Counted from the first letter of the stretch, positions 1 to 8,681 are shown. The stretch is 45,565 bases of DNA from Natrinema thermotolerans DSM 11552 (GCA_000337115.1 AOIR01000058.1:58231-103795); one strand, 5' to 3'. A program made the numbers and translations. Notes: generated by a model from the sequence alone, not told the origin.

Positions 1-25
1 GCTCAGAGATGTGTATAAGAGACAG
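1..25 (+). other. Nextera/Tn5 mosaic-end adapter remnant
   Basis: Positions 7-25 read AGATGTGTATAAGAGACAG, the 19-base Tn5 mosaic end used in Nextera libraries. The six bases before it (gctcag) differ by one base from the end of the Nextera read-2 adapter (GCTCGG). On the minus strand this gives the peptide end VSYTHL, a familiar translated-adapter artefact. This is library sequence left at a contig end, not genome. Confidence 0.95.
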
Positions 26-406
26 CGATTGTTCGATTGGCTCGAGTGGGCCGGCGGCGAGAGCGGGCGGTGCTGATCCGCTGTGTAGTGGATAAATTAG
101 ATGTTGCTATACACAATTCGTGTGTCGGCTCGACGACCGACAACCCGCGACACGCCGAAGCGAGTACAGCAAGCGGCGAACGCAACCAGGACCCGGATCC
201 GTCACCGGTTGGGGCCGGACACGACTCCGACTCGGAGCGCCTATCGAGACGTCTAGCCGGTGGACAGACCTGACTCGAGACGATCCTCGCGTGTTGTCGA
301 CGATGTTTGGCCCGGGTTTCTCACTGCATCTCTCATGCAGTTCTAGATATAGCCGGCAGCCAAGCCTACCTGGGTAGTTGAGAACGCGGTTTCTATCCGA
401 CGCTCA
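26..406. other. Intergenic, no supported gene
   Basis: No convincing coding frame was found; the short open frames here have no recognisable motif. A small hairpin (ACTGCAT/ATGCAGT, 323-341) lies just past the stop codon of the minus-strand gene ending at 407 and could act as its terminator, but the stem is only 7 bp. Confidence 0.5.
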
Positions 407-1210
407 CTACATCCCGTTCGACGGCTCTCCGGCTCGGTACTCCGGTGGCGGGGTGATATTCCGTGTCAGTTCACGGAACAGAGAGAGATACAGCAGGTAT
501 ACTACCGTGAGGAGTGCTGGAAGCACTCCGCCCAGCCCGTAGATCGTACCGAGTCCGGCTGTTTTCAATGACAACACGAGGTATTTCGTCCGGCGCGGGC
601 CGAGAGTAGAGGCAACAGTCGCGCGGTTCACTTCGTCGTCTCCGGTGATATCGCTTACGTTCCGTGACTCGACACCTGCAAAAATAATGGCGAACCAGGC
701 CATGAACACCGCCACCGTTGGCATCGTAACACGCAGCGTCGTACTGAGAAATATCGGGAGGAAAATCAGCACTGCCCAGACCACTGCGACGTATGCAGAA
801 TCAATGAAGGGATAGCGCTTCGAGTCGTCGTACGTATAGATGAATACGAGCGGCAATTGTGCGATGAGTAGTGCGAGTCCCGTCCGTGACGTCGATGCGA
901 GGCCGATCGCAAAGAAGAGCGTGATGGCCTGATAGATGACGATACTGGCGAGGCTCGTATAGAGCAGTGGCGTATCGAAGCGTTCGACGAGCGCCGTCCT
1001 GTACGCGTTATTGATGCGGTCTTCCGGACTGATGTTGCGCCGGTCCTCGACGTAAATGACGTATACGCCCAGTGCAGGGAGGAGTATCCCAACACCGATT
1101 GCTGAAAGTGGGATATTGAGCGTGATTGCGGTTATGCATACCATAAGCACAGCGCCGATGCAAAGCCAGAGATTCAACAGGAAGGGGGTATGAACGGTCC
1201 GTGTATCCAC
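407..1210 (-). CDS. UbiA-like prenyltransferase-family membrane protein
   Basis: This is a hydrophobic protein of about 267 residues with roughly eight membrane segments. UbiA enzymes transfer prenyl groups to aromatic or isoprenoid acceptors in the membrane and carry two Asp-rich motifs. Here the first is degenerate (VEDRRNISPEDRIN) and the second is better kept (SDITGDDEVNRATVASTLG), so the fold is likely but activity is uncertain. I chose the GTG start at 1210 because a TTTTAA-type box lies about 33 bases upstream (around 1239-1247) and the protein then begins just before its first membrane helix. A GTG at 1306, directly abutting the stop of the histidine kinase gene, would add 32 residues and make a tight operon. 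Local composition is more AT-rich than most of the window. Confidence 0.6.
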   Translation of the reverse strand: MDTRTVHTPFLLNLWLCIGAVLMVCITAITLNIPLSAIGVGILLPALGVYVIYVEDRRNISPEDRINNAYRTALVERFDTPLLYTSLASIVIYQAITLFFAIGLASTSRTGLALLIAQLPLVFIYTYDDSKRYPFIDSAYVAVVWAVLIFLPIFLSTTLRVTMPTVAVFMAWFAIIFAGVESRNVSDITGDDEVNRATVASTLGPRRTKYLVLSLKTAGLGTIYGLGGVLPALLTVVYLLYLSLFRELTRNITPPPEYRAGEPSNGM

Positions 1211-1306
1211 AGTACTCGTACCGAGGCACCATGCTGAGTTAAAATTTCCTGAGGGAATGGAATCAAAACGCCGTCGAATGGCCCCGTTCGAAGAACATGT
1301 GAACAC

Positions 1307-3001
1307 TTACCTATCCGAAACGGTCCGGGCTGGCTCATCCTCGGACTCCGCAGGAACGGGAAGCGTAATACGGACCTGTGCACCGCCGCTGTGCTGATTT
1401 CTACACTCGAAGACACCGCCCGCCTTTTCGGTCAGATACTTCACGATCCAGAGTCCGATCCCGCTAAGATGACTCATTTGGGTCTCTCCTTCCTCTCTCA
1501 GTACCTCGAGTTCGGTTTCGGGGATACCCTGGCCGTCGTCTTCGACGAATAACGTTACAGCGTACTCCTCTATTTCGCTCCGAAGCACCACGGTAGCTTG
1601 ATCGGGCTGGCCACGGTGTTCGACCGCGTTCTCGATTAGTTCCTGAACGGCGAAAGCGAATTTCGAATGACACTGCACGTCGACATCGTGGATTGACACC
1701 TCGAGAACGGTATCCGAGGGAATTTCGGCCTTCGTTATACCGTCTTCGACCATTTCCGGGAGGCTAGCAACCACGTTCCGGTCCTCACCGATCACACTAT
1801 CGATAAGCCTAATTTTGTGGGCTTTGTTCACGATGTCTTCCGAGGTATCCACAATATCTGTCAAATTATCGTCGCCCCCATCGGGAAGGTCCTTTTGGAG
1901 ACTTTCCGATTGACCGAGAATAATCTGCATCGACGTACGGATATCGTGTCGAAAGAACCTGATTAGAACGTCTTTTATCCGCTCGAGTTCCTTCTCCCGC
2001 TGTTTGAGTTCCGTTATTTCTCCGACGACGATTAATTTCCCGGCCAACCCACGGCCGTACGCAAACGGTTGCGTCTGCGTTGTATAGTACTTGAGTTCGC
2101 CACGCTCCGTCCGAGAGAACGTCCCTTCGATTTCGCCTGTCGAAGAACGGGTCGGCAAGACGTCCTCGATACGTTCTCGGGAGTCCAAGTTCACATCGAA
2201 CGTTTCAGCAGCGGTACTGTTCCCGTCGATGATTTCGTCTTCGGCGTTAAGAATGAAGACCGCTTCGTTGATGGCATTGAACGCTTGGTTTCGAGCGACG
2301 GGTGAGAACTCCAGAAACCCATGCCGGTTCACGGAGTGAGCGAAGTAGATTCCCGCGAACCCGTACAGTAGCGCGGTTCCATCGTAGTATGGGGGAAGGT
2401 AATCGACGATCGTGAGTGTCGTGGCGACCAGTACGCCGATGAAGAATATCGCGAGTGTCACCGCTCGTCTGCGATGCTTTCCGTCCGAGTGGATGGCTTC
2501 TGCGAAGAAAAGCGCAGTACTGGCGATCGTCATCAGATAGCCGTATCCCTGAACGATACCAACGAACAAGATTCCTTGTGGAAATCCGACTTGAAGCACG
2601 CCGTCGGTCCCAACAGTGTACTCGGCAGTGTAGACGATATCACCCGGATTGATCCAACTAAGGGCGAAGAATACGATCGCAGGCAGAAAAAAGAGGACGG
2701 CAGCTCTGTTCGATAGCGGTTGTTTGTAGGCAAACTCATACGCGAACAGGAAGAACGCGCCACCTGTTGCAGTAACGACTGTCCAGAAGACGTTCGCGAT
2801 CGCATACGTAAGGCCAGCGGCTGGGACTAGATTCATCGTCGCGTAAAGAAATGCCCAGGCGGCCGCCAGAACCATGAAGAGAATAAACCATTGGATTGCC
2901 GGTTTCCGCCGCTTGTCGTACACCGTATAGGCGCTGTATAGTGCTGGGAGAGCGCTCATGTATAACAAAAATGTTATAGTTATATAATTTAGCATACTCA
3001 T
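1307..3001 (-). CDS. Sensor histidine kinase with 7TM N-terminus and PAS domain
   Basis: Membrane sensor kinase of 564 residues. Residues 1-225 form about seven membrane segments (histidine-kinase N-terminal 7TM type), 238-330 a PAS domain, and 340-400 the dimerisation region with the phospho-acceptor H352 in the H-box FFRHDIRTSMQ. The ATPase domain runs from about 440 to 550, with N-box N458 (ELIENAVEH), G1 box DDGQG (488-492) and G2 box GIGLW (514-518). It should autophosphorylate on H352 and pass phosphate to a response regulator, but none is encoded nearby, so the partner and signal are unknown. The ATG at 3001 follows an AT-rich region with a TTTTTTAATAG-like box near 3040. The UbiA-like gene follows immediately and may be co-transcribed. 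Confidence 0.93.
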   Translation of the reverse strand: MSMLNYITITFLLYMSALPALYSAYTVYDKRRKPAIQWFILFMVLAAAWAFLYATMNLVPAAGLTYAIANVFWTVVTATGGAFFLFAYEFAYKQPLSNRAAVLFFLPAIVFFALSWINPGDIVYTAEYTVGTDGVLQVGFPQGILFVGIVQGYGYLMTIASTALFFAEAIHSDGKHRRRAVTLAIFFIGVLVATTLTIVDYLPPYYDGTALLYGFAGIYFAHSVNRHGFLEFSPVARNQAFNAINEAVFILNAEDEIIDGNSTAAETFDVNLDSRERIEDVLPTRSSTGEIEGTFSRTERGELKYYTTQTQPFAYGRGLAGKLIVVGEITELKQREKELERIKDVLIRFFRHDIRTSMQIILGQSESLQKDLPDGGDDNLTDIVDTSEDIVNKAHKIRLIDSVIGEDRNVVASLPEMVEDGITKAEIPSDTVLEVSIHDVDVQCHSKFAFAVQELIENAVEHRGQPDQATVVLRSEIEEYAVTLFVEDDGQGIPETELEVLREEGETQMSHLSGIGLWIVKYLTEKAGGVFECRNQHSGGAQVRITLPVPAESEDEPARTVSDR

Positions 3002-3321
3002 TCTTCTATCTCAATAGAAGATACGGCTCCGATCTATTAAAAAATTCTATAGCTTGGAAAAATATTGGTGGCGATATAGAAAACGTCTGACATTCGTATC
3101 CTCTCATCGTCTCGTTGCTCAAAAACGAATCCACGATACCGTCCAGCGACGTCCGTGTGATGAGCCGGATGTCAGTTCCTTGAACGGGAACGCCGCATCG
3201 CTTATCAATGCTCATCACGCTATAGCCATGTTACTCACCCACGTTCCGTTCTCCGAACCCTATGTCGTCTCCACGGCGGGGTGTTTTCTCAGCCAGAAAA
3301 ACCGGACCGCTTTTGATAGCC
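3002..3321. promoter_or_regulatory. AT-rich divergent promoter region
   Basis: This 320-base gap separates the minus-strand kinase from the plus-strand regulator. It holds a minus-strand TATA-like run (3033-3048) for the kinase and, on the plus strand, an A-rich box near 3293-3300 about 26 bases before the ATG at 3322. A 70-codon open frame inside it (3006-3218, minus) has no recognisable feature and I do not call it. Confidence 0.45.
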
Positions 3322-3693
3322 ATGGCGGAAGGAACTGCCATACCAGTGAGTGAGGAAACCGACCTGTCGACCCTGCTTTCGGTTCTCGACGACGAGTACG
3401 CACGGGAAATCCTCACCCACACGAGCGTCGAACCCATGTCTGCTAGTACCCTGAGCGAACGGTGTGATGCCTCCCTCCCGACGATCTATCGACGACTCGA
3501 TCGCCTCGAGGAGTGTCGTCTCGTCACCGAGGAGACCGAACTCGCATCCGACGGCAACCACTACAGCGTCTATAGTGCGAACCTCGACCACCTCGAACTG
3601 TCCTTGGAGGAGGGATCGTTCGAACTCGAGTTGACGTATCGCGAGGAAGACGTCGCCGACAAGTTCACCCGGATGTGGGAGGGGATGCGATGA
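3322..3693 (+). CDS. Winged-helix (ArsR-like) transcriptional regulator
   Basis: Small DNA-binding protein of 123 residues. The segment from LSTLLSVLDDEYAREILTH through the Ser/Thr-rich turn to TIYRRLDRLEECRLV is the recognition-helix pattern of the haloarchaeal ArsR-like winged-helix family. A beta-wing (NHYSVYSANLDHLEL) follows, then a short acidic tail. The ATG at 3322 is preferred over the in-frame ATG at 3262 because the protein then begins as family members do and an A-rich box lies about 26 bases before it. Its stop overlaps the start of the next gene (ATGA), so the two are translationally coupled. The ligand is unknown; the membrane partner suggests regulation linked to an envelope signal. 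Confidence 0.85.
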   Translation: MAEGTAIPVSEETDLSTLLSVLDDEYAREILTHTSVEPMSASTLSERCDASLPTIYRRLDRLEECRLVTEETELASDGNHYSVYSANLDHLELSLEEGSFELELTYREEDVADKFTRMWEGMR

Positions 3694-4001
3694 GTCGGAA
3701 CGTCGTCCGGATCGACGAGGCGACGCTGTTCGAGCTACTGACCGTCGCGAGTCTCTTCCTCGTCGCGCTGTTTGGCGCGGTCATCGCGTATCAGGCCTAC
3801 CGTGGGTACCGGCGCAACGACGCACAGTCGATGCTCTATCTGTCCATCGGTCTCTCGCTGTTGACGGTGTTTCCCTTCCTGCTCAACGTCTTCGTGACGA
3901 CGCTGGTCGATCCCGATCAGGTCGTCATCGCACTGCTCGAAAACGTGAGTCGATTGCTCGGGCTAGTTGCGATCACGTACTCGCTGTACGGTCGGCATTG
4001 A
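3690..4001 (+). CDS. Small membrane protein, DUF7521-like
   Basis: A 103-residue protein with three predicted membrane helices (about 15-37, 47-68 and 75-100). The first helix is followed by AYRGYRRNDAQSM, the positively charged loop typical of the haloarchaeal family I know as DUF7521. Members commonly sit directly after an ArsR-like regulator, as here with a 4-base overlap. No enzymatic motif is visible. The pairing suggests that the membrane protein senses something and modulates the regulator, or is its target; this is inference. The family number is from memory. Confidence 0.7.
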   Translation: MSRNVVRIDEATLFELLTVASLFLVALFGAVIAYQAYRGYRRNDAQSMLYLSIGLSLLTVFPFLLNVFVTTLVDPDQVVIALLENVSRLLGLVAITYSLYGRH

Positions 4002-4057
4002 GTTGTCAGGCGGGCCGAAGCGGCAGGGACCACCGCTCAGGGGAACGGCCGACGCCG

Positions 4058-4093
4058 CACGTCCCCGCGCGAGGGGGGAATCGCGGGGACGTG
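4058..4093. terminator. 12-bp perfect inverted repeat, probable terminator hairpin
   Basis: CACGTCCCCGCG (4058-4069) and CGCGGGGACGTG (4082-4093) are exact inverted repeats around a 12-base loop, 57 bases after the stop of the membrane-protein gene. There is no T-run right after it, so it may be an RNA-stabilising or processing hairpin rather than a classical terminator. The rest of 4094-4309 shows nothing further except the promoter region of the next gene. Confidence 0.5.
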
Positions 4094-4309
4094 TGGGGCA
4101 GGCGTCGCGGCCGTGGGATGATCGGATGCGGGGAAGCGGGGGACCACGCAGGCGTGCGGGGATTGCCTATCACGTCCCCCGTTTCCCGCTACTGCCCCGT
4201 TCCTATTAGTGATCCGAGAGCGTTTTCCGAGTCGGAAAATCCGCCCGACCGACGCGTTCGCCGGCCCCGATCCCATAGGTTTGTGTCGACCCTAACCCTG
4301 CTAACGGCC

Positions 4310-4693
4310 ATGCAGTATCTCGTCGGAACCGACTCGGTCCATACCACCGCAGCGATCTGTGACTACCTCGAGGAACGGGCGAACGGCGACGACGCCGTCA
4401 CCGTGGTCGCCGTCGCGCCAGCCGACGACCCGACGGCGCGCCGGGACCGCGAGGAGGCGTTGAACGTCGCCCCCGTTCGGCTCGCGACGGTGGGCGAGGT
4501 CGAGACCGAGGTCCGTACCGGCTCCCCGGTCGCGGAACTCCGCGACGCGGCTACAGCCTCGGCGGCCGACGAACTCGTCGTCGGGGTTCACAGCGGCGAT
4601 CCCGATGCGACGCGCGACCTCGGCTCGACCACGCGGAGATTGCTTGCGGATGCGGACCGGCCGGTCGTCGTCGTGCCGATCCCGGACCTCTAG
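4310..4693 (+). CDS. Universal stress protein (UspA family)
   Basis: Cytoplasmic protein of 127 residues with the alternating beta/alpha Usp fold: strand MQYLVGTD, helix, strand VTVVAVAP, and a late segment GVHSGDPDATRDLGSTTRRLL followed by PVVVVPI. That segment resembles the Usp nucleotide-binding loop (G-x-x-G-x9-G-S/T), although the first glycine spacing is one residue longer. At 127 residues it is slightly short for the family (usually 140-150). The ATG at 4310 begins the first beta strand. Usp proteins respond to stress by ATP-linked mechanisms that are poorly defined. It stands alone with no operon partner. Confidence 0.85.
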   Translation: MQYLVGTDSVHTTAAICDYLEERANGDDAVTVVAVAPADDPTARRDREEALNVAPVRLATVGEVETEVRTGSPVAELRDAATASAADELVVGVHSGDPDATRDLGSTTRRLLADADRPVVVVPIPDL

Positions 4694-4768
4694 CGGTTGC
4701 CCTCGTCGCCGACGGCTCGAGACGGCCTCGTCGTCGCGCGAAAAGGGAAACAAATGGCGGCAGGCGGC

Positions 4769-5557
4769 TCAGAACGGGAACAGCGAGTCGGCCTCGAGAT
4801 CCCGCTCGATGAGTTCGATCTCGTGGCCGTCCTGGTCCGTGGTGAACGCGTACATGTCGTCGCAGCTCTCGGGATCGCGGTAGTCTTCGGCCTCCCGGGT
4901 CATGAGCTGCTCCCAGTCGTCGTGGAGGTCGTCGAGGCGGACACAGAGGTGGCCCCAGGCGTCGCCCAGATCGTAGCTGCGGCCGTCGTAGTTGTATGTG
5001 AGTTCGACGGACATCGCCTCGTCGGCGGCGTCCGCGGGTTCGACGAAGTAGTTCGCGAAGGTGTCAGCCTCCCAGCGGCCAACCTCGTCGTAGCCGAACT
5101 TCCGGGTCCAGAAGCCGAGCGCTTCGTCGGCGTCCTCGACGCGGATCATGGTGTGATCGAGCGACCACAGCGCGCCGGTCTCACGCTGGACGATCTCGAT
5201 CTCGTGACCGTCGGGGTCTTTCACGAACGCGTAGCGCCCGCCACAGGACTCGGGGTCCCGATAGTCCGCGACGCCCTCGTCCATGAGCTGCTGGTAGTAG
5301 TCCTCGAGTTCGCCCTCGGGAACGCGGACCGCAACGTGCCCCCAGGCGTCGCCCATGTCGGGCTCCTCGCCCTCGTTGTGGGTGATCTCGAGCATCGCGC
5401 CGTCCTCGTGCATGTCTTCGGGCCCGAGGTAGACGATGGTGAAGCCGTCGCCCTCGTAGCGGTCTTTCTCCTCATAGTCGAGGTGAGACTGGTACCAGTC
5501 GAGAGACGCCTCCAGATCGGCGACGCGAATCATCGTGTGATCGAGCGTTCCGTCCAT
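4769..5557 (-). CDS. Tandem VOC/glyoxalase-fold protein
   Basis: Protein of 262 residues made of two VOC domains, about 4-130 and 138-255. Each opens with LDHTMIRV and ends with a DGHEIE strand, which supply the His and Glu that usually bind metal in this superfamily. Glyoxalase I, extradiol dioxygenases and related enzymes share the fold. The closest overall look is a lactoylglutathione-lyase-like protein, but the thiol used in haloarchaea would not be glutathione. The two halves are clearly an internal duplication. Start at ATG 5557. It lies 48 bases downstream of nhaC on the same strand and is probably co-transcribed with it. Confidence 0.85.
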   Translation of the reverse strand: MDGTLDHTMIRVADLEASLDWYQSHLDYEEKDRYEGDGFTIVYLGPEDMHEDGAMLEITHNEGEEPDMGDAWGHVAVRVPEGELEDYYQQLMDEGVADYRDPESCGGRYAFVKDPDGHEIEIVQRETGALWSLDHTMIRVEDADEALGFWTRKFGYDEVGRWEADTFANYFVEPADAADEAMSVELTYNYDGRSYDLGDAWGHLCVRLDDLHDDWEQLMTREAEDYRDPESCDDMYAFTTDQDGHEIELIERDLEADSLFPF

Positions 5558-5605
5558 ACGCGAAGACAGGCCAGCAGACGGCAAAAACGTGGCGGAGGCG
5601 GCGGG

Positions 5606-7330
5606 CTACTCGTCTCCACCCGTCGAGTCCGCGTCGATTTCTCCCTCTGGCTCGGGCCCGGAGACGACCGGCTCCGTCGCGACCGGCTCGAGCCCCTTCC
5701 GGCCGGCGTCGAGTTCCGAGAGGCCGACGACGAGACCGACGAGGACGACGACGCCGAGCGGGAGGAAGACGATCGGCGGGACGCCGAGATAGCCGTTGAG
5801 CAGGTAGCAGCCGACGACCACGAGGAAGACGGTCAGGGCGTAGGGTAGTTGCGTGCGAACGTGATCGATCAGGTCCGCACCGCTGAACGTCGCCGAGAGG
5901 ACCGTGGTGTCGGAGATCGGCGAGGCGTGATCCCCGAAGATCGCACCGGAGAAGACGGCACCGACGGCGACCGGAACGAGTTCGAACCCGCTTCCGAACT
6001 CGTAGGCGACCCGGACCGCGATCGGGGTGACGAGTCCCATCGTCGCCCACGACGACCCCATGGTAAACGCGACGAACGCGGCGACGAAGAGGATGAGGAC
6101 GGGGAGCAACGCTTCCGAGAGGTACGGTTCGGCGACAGTCGCCACGTATTCGCCGGTGCCGAGCGTCTCCGCAACGCTGCTGATCGTCCACGCGAGGACG
6201 AGGATGGTCACCGCCGTCAGCATGATTCCGAACCCGTCGATGACGGTCTCGACGCCCTCGCCGATGTCGAACAGGCCGTAGGCGAGGCCGATCGCGATCG
6301 CGGTCACGACCATGGCGAAGGAACCCCATATCAGCGCCGTCGCGAAGCTGCCCGCCCCGACGACATCGATCAGTACCTGCGTGAATCCCGCGTCGTTGAC
6401 GGCTGCACCGAACGCAGTCGGCGCTCCCGCCTCGGCCTGACTCGACTGCCAGGACTGATATCCCGTCCAGAACGCGCCCGCGAGCGTGACCGCGACCAGG
6501 ACGACGACGGGCGCGAAGAAGGTCCGCAACATCGGCCGCTCGTCGATCGGCTTGCCGAGGTCTTCCTCGACCTTCTGGAGCGGCTGTGCCCCTTCGCGGT
6601 TGACCGCGCCCGTCGTTCGGGCGCGGTGTTCGGCGTCGAGCATTTCGCCGTAGTCCCGGCCGGTGTAGACGACGATCCCGACCATGACGATCGCCAACAG
6701 TGCGTAGGTGTTGTACGGAATCGAGCGCACGAAGGTCGCGAACGCCGTCGGGGCCTCACCCGCGACACCCATCTCCTCGTAGGCACTGCCGATCAGCGAC
6801 AGCTGGAACGCGACCCAACTCGAGATGCCAAGCGTCGCGACGGGCGCGGCCGTCGAGTCGACGATGTAGGCGAGCTTTTCGCGGGAGATCCGCAACTGAT
6901 CGGAGATTTCCCGCATGGTACTGCCGACGATGGCGGTGTTGGCGTAGTCGTCGAAGAACATGGCGATGCCAAGCCCCCACGTGGTCAGTCCGACGGTCTG
7001 TTGCGTCTCGAGGCGGTTTGTGGCCCAGTTTCGGACGGCGATCGCGCCGCCGAGTCGCCAGATGAGAGCGACACCGGAGCCCAGAAGCAGCGTGAAGACG
7101 AGGATCTGGACGTGGAAGCCGTCGTCGACGATGATCGCGGCCACGATCCAGTCGAAGGTCTGTGCGATGCCGTGGCCGCCGGTATGGATGACCGCACCCG
7201 ACCAGATGCCCAGAAACAACGCCAGCATCGGTCGGCGGGTCGCGATCGCAAGGGCGATCGCCAGTAGCGGCGGGACGAGCGAGAGTATCCCCGAACCGAT
7301 CAACTGTGAGAGCCACTCGATAGCAACCAT
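5606..7330 (-). CDS. NhaC-family Na+/H+ antiporter
   Basis: Integral membrane protein of 574 residues with about twelve helices. The motif FFDDYANTAIVGSTM (about 146-160) and the conserved ATLGISSWVAFQ stretch are typical of the NhaC/YuiF antiporter group. The C-terminal half repeats the pattern (FTMGSSWATMG, GDHASPISDTTVLS). It should exchange protons for sodium across the cytoplasmic membrane, an obvious need in a halophile that keeps Na+ out. The C-terminal tail is hydrophilic and acidic. The ATG at 7330 is preceded by an AT-rich box near 7360. A second, partial NhaC-type gene lies at the right edge of the window. Confidence 0.9.
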   Translation of the reverse strand: MVAIEWLSQLIGSGILSLVPPLLAIALAIATRRPMLALFLGIWSGAVIHTGGHGIAQTFDWIVAAIIVDDGFHVQILVFTLLLGSGVALIWRLGGAIAVRNWATNRLETQQTVGLTTWGLGIAMFFDDYANTAIVGSTMREISDQLRISREKLAYIVDSTAAPVATLGISSWVAFQLSLIGSAYEEMGVAGEAPTAFATFVRSIPYNTYALLAIVMVGIVVYTGRDYGEMLDAEHRARTTGAVNREGAQPLQKVEEDLGKPIDERPMLRTFFAPVVVLVAVTLAGAFWTGYQSWQSSQAEAGAPTAFGAAVNDAGFTQVLIDVVGAGSFATALIWGSFAMVVTAIAIGLAYGLFDIGEGVETVIDGFGIMLTAVTILVLAWTISSVAETLGTGEYVATVAEPYLSEALLPVLILFVAAFVAFTMGSSWATMGLVTPIAVRVAYEFGSGFELVPVAVGAVFSGAIFGDHASPISDTTVLSATFSGADLIDHVRTQLPYALTVFLVVVGCYLLNGYLGVPPIVFLPLGVVVLVGLVVGLSELDAGRKGLEPVATEPVVSGPEPEGEIDADSTGGDE

Positions 7331-7568
7331 ATCTACCTACTAGTGGGGCTGCCGGATATTTTTGAGCGTTCCGTTTCGAACCCGTTCAGGTCAGAAACCC
7401 GAGGCTATCAGAAACTCACTGAGGCGGGCTAGTAAACGGCAGTATAGCCGACGATAGTACGCACTGAAACGATTCACACACTAATCGAAACGGAGTCGTG
7501 CGAGTAGGAAGCGACGTGCTGATCGTACCCGGCAGGGTGTCGTCCGCTCGGCCGAACCCGTCGACGCG

Positions 7569-8681
7569 CTACCGTCGCAGAATCAGTTTCAGTACGTCCT
7601 CGTCCTCGAGGACGTGGTCCGTCCCGACCTGCTGTTGGTCGTGGGCCGCACTCGGGCCGGTCACTCGCGCAAAACGGAACCGCTCTTCCATTTCGCCGCC
7701 GAGTTTCGCGACGGCCTCGCCGACGGTCGCGCCTTCCTCGACGACCAGCGGCTCCTCCCAGTCGATCCCGCGGCCGGGTTTGTCCATGTAGACCCGAATG
7801 AGCCCGAGGTTCTCCCAGAGGCGATCCTTGAGCGCCTCGAGGCCCTTCTCCTCTTCGGCGCTGATGAAGGTTACTTCCTCGGGGTCGAGGCCGCGCTCGC
7901 GCAACTGCTCGTCGACGGTTTCCTTGTAGTCGGGGTCGATGAGGTCGACCTTGTTGACGCAAGTGATCGAGGGGATGTACTCGCGATTTTCCATCAGGCC
8001 GTCGACCAGCCGGTCGATGGTGACGTTCTCTTGCAGGTTGACGTCGGCGTTGACGTAGCCGTGTTCGCGGAGGACGTGCTTGATCGTCTCCTCGTCTAGG
8101 TCCTGGTCGGTACTCGAGGTGATCTTGATGCCGTCTTTGATCTTCGGACGGACCGTGACCCGCGGGGGCTGCTGGTCGACGCGGATGTTGATGTCGTGGA
8201 GTTCCTTCTGGAGACGGTCGTACTGTTCGATCTCGAACACCGAGAGCATGAAGACGATCAGGTCGGCGTTGCGCACGACCGCGAGTACCTGCTGGCCGTC
8301 GCCCTTGCCCGCGGCCGCGCCCTCGATCAGGCCGGGCACGTCCAACATCTGGATGTTCGCGCCGCGGTGGCTGAGCATCCCTGGGTTGACGTCCAGCGTC
8401 GTGAACTCGTAGGAGCCGGTCTCGCTCTCGGCGTTGGTCATCGAGTTCAACAGCGAGGACTTGCCGACGCTCGGGAAGCCGACCAGCGCGACGGTCGCGT
8501 CGCCGTGTTTCTCGACGGAGTAGCCGCCGCCACCGCCGCTGCCGGACTGCTGGTTCTCGAGTTTCTCCTTTTTCTCGGCGAGCTTGGACTTCAACCGGCC
8601 GATGTGGGCCTCCGTGGACTTGTTGTAGGGCGTGTTGGCGATTTCTTCTTCGATCTCCTCGATCTCGTCCTCGAGCCCCAT
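7569..8681 (-). CDS. DRG-family GTP-binding protein (OBG/DRG, TGS domain)
   Basis: GTPase of 370 residues. The first 45 residues are a charged helical segment (EDEIEEIEEEIANTPYNKST), as in eukaryotic and archaeal DRG proteins. G1 is GFPSVGKSS (68-76), the switch carries DVPGLIEGAAAGKGDG, and G4 is NKVD in CVNKVDLID. The last 80 residues form a TGS domain (IRVYMDKPG...). DRG proteins associate with ribosomes and probably act in translation. The minus-strand frame stays open far upstream through the neighbouring plus-strand gene; the true start is the ATG at 8681, where the conserved MGLEDEIEEIEEEI begins. Length is normal for archaeal DRG. Confidence 0.95.
   Translation of the reverse strand: MGLEDEIEEIEEEIANTPYNKSTEAHIGRLKSKLAEKKEKLENQQSGSGGGGGYSVEKHGDATVALVGFPSVGKSSLLNSMTNAESETGSYEFTTLDVNPGMLSHRGANIQMLDVPGLIEGAAAGKGDGQQVLAVVRNADLIVFMLSVFEIEQYDRLQKELHDINIRVDQQPPRVTVRPKIKDGIKITSSTDQDLDEETIKHVLREHGYVNADVNLQENVTIDRLVDGLMENREYIPSITCVNKVDLIDPDYKETVDEQLRERGLDPEEVTFISAEEEKGLEALKDRLWENLGLIRVYMDKPGRGIDWEEPLVVEEGATVGEAVAKLGGEMEERFRFARVTGPSAAHDQQQVGTDHVLEDEDVLKLILRR

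Noticed and set aside
37-273. Short open frame near the contig end
   Set aside because: No motif, promoter or family resemblance; consistent with chance in GC-rich DNA.
3006-3218. Minus-strand 70-codon open frame before the histidine kinase
   Set aside because: It has no known motif, the composition is non-coding in feel, and it overlaps the AT-rich promoter region.
4697-7267. Long plus-strand open frames over the VOC and nhaC genes
   Set aside because: They are antisense shadows of two well-supported genes and have no recognisable sequence.
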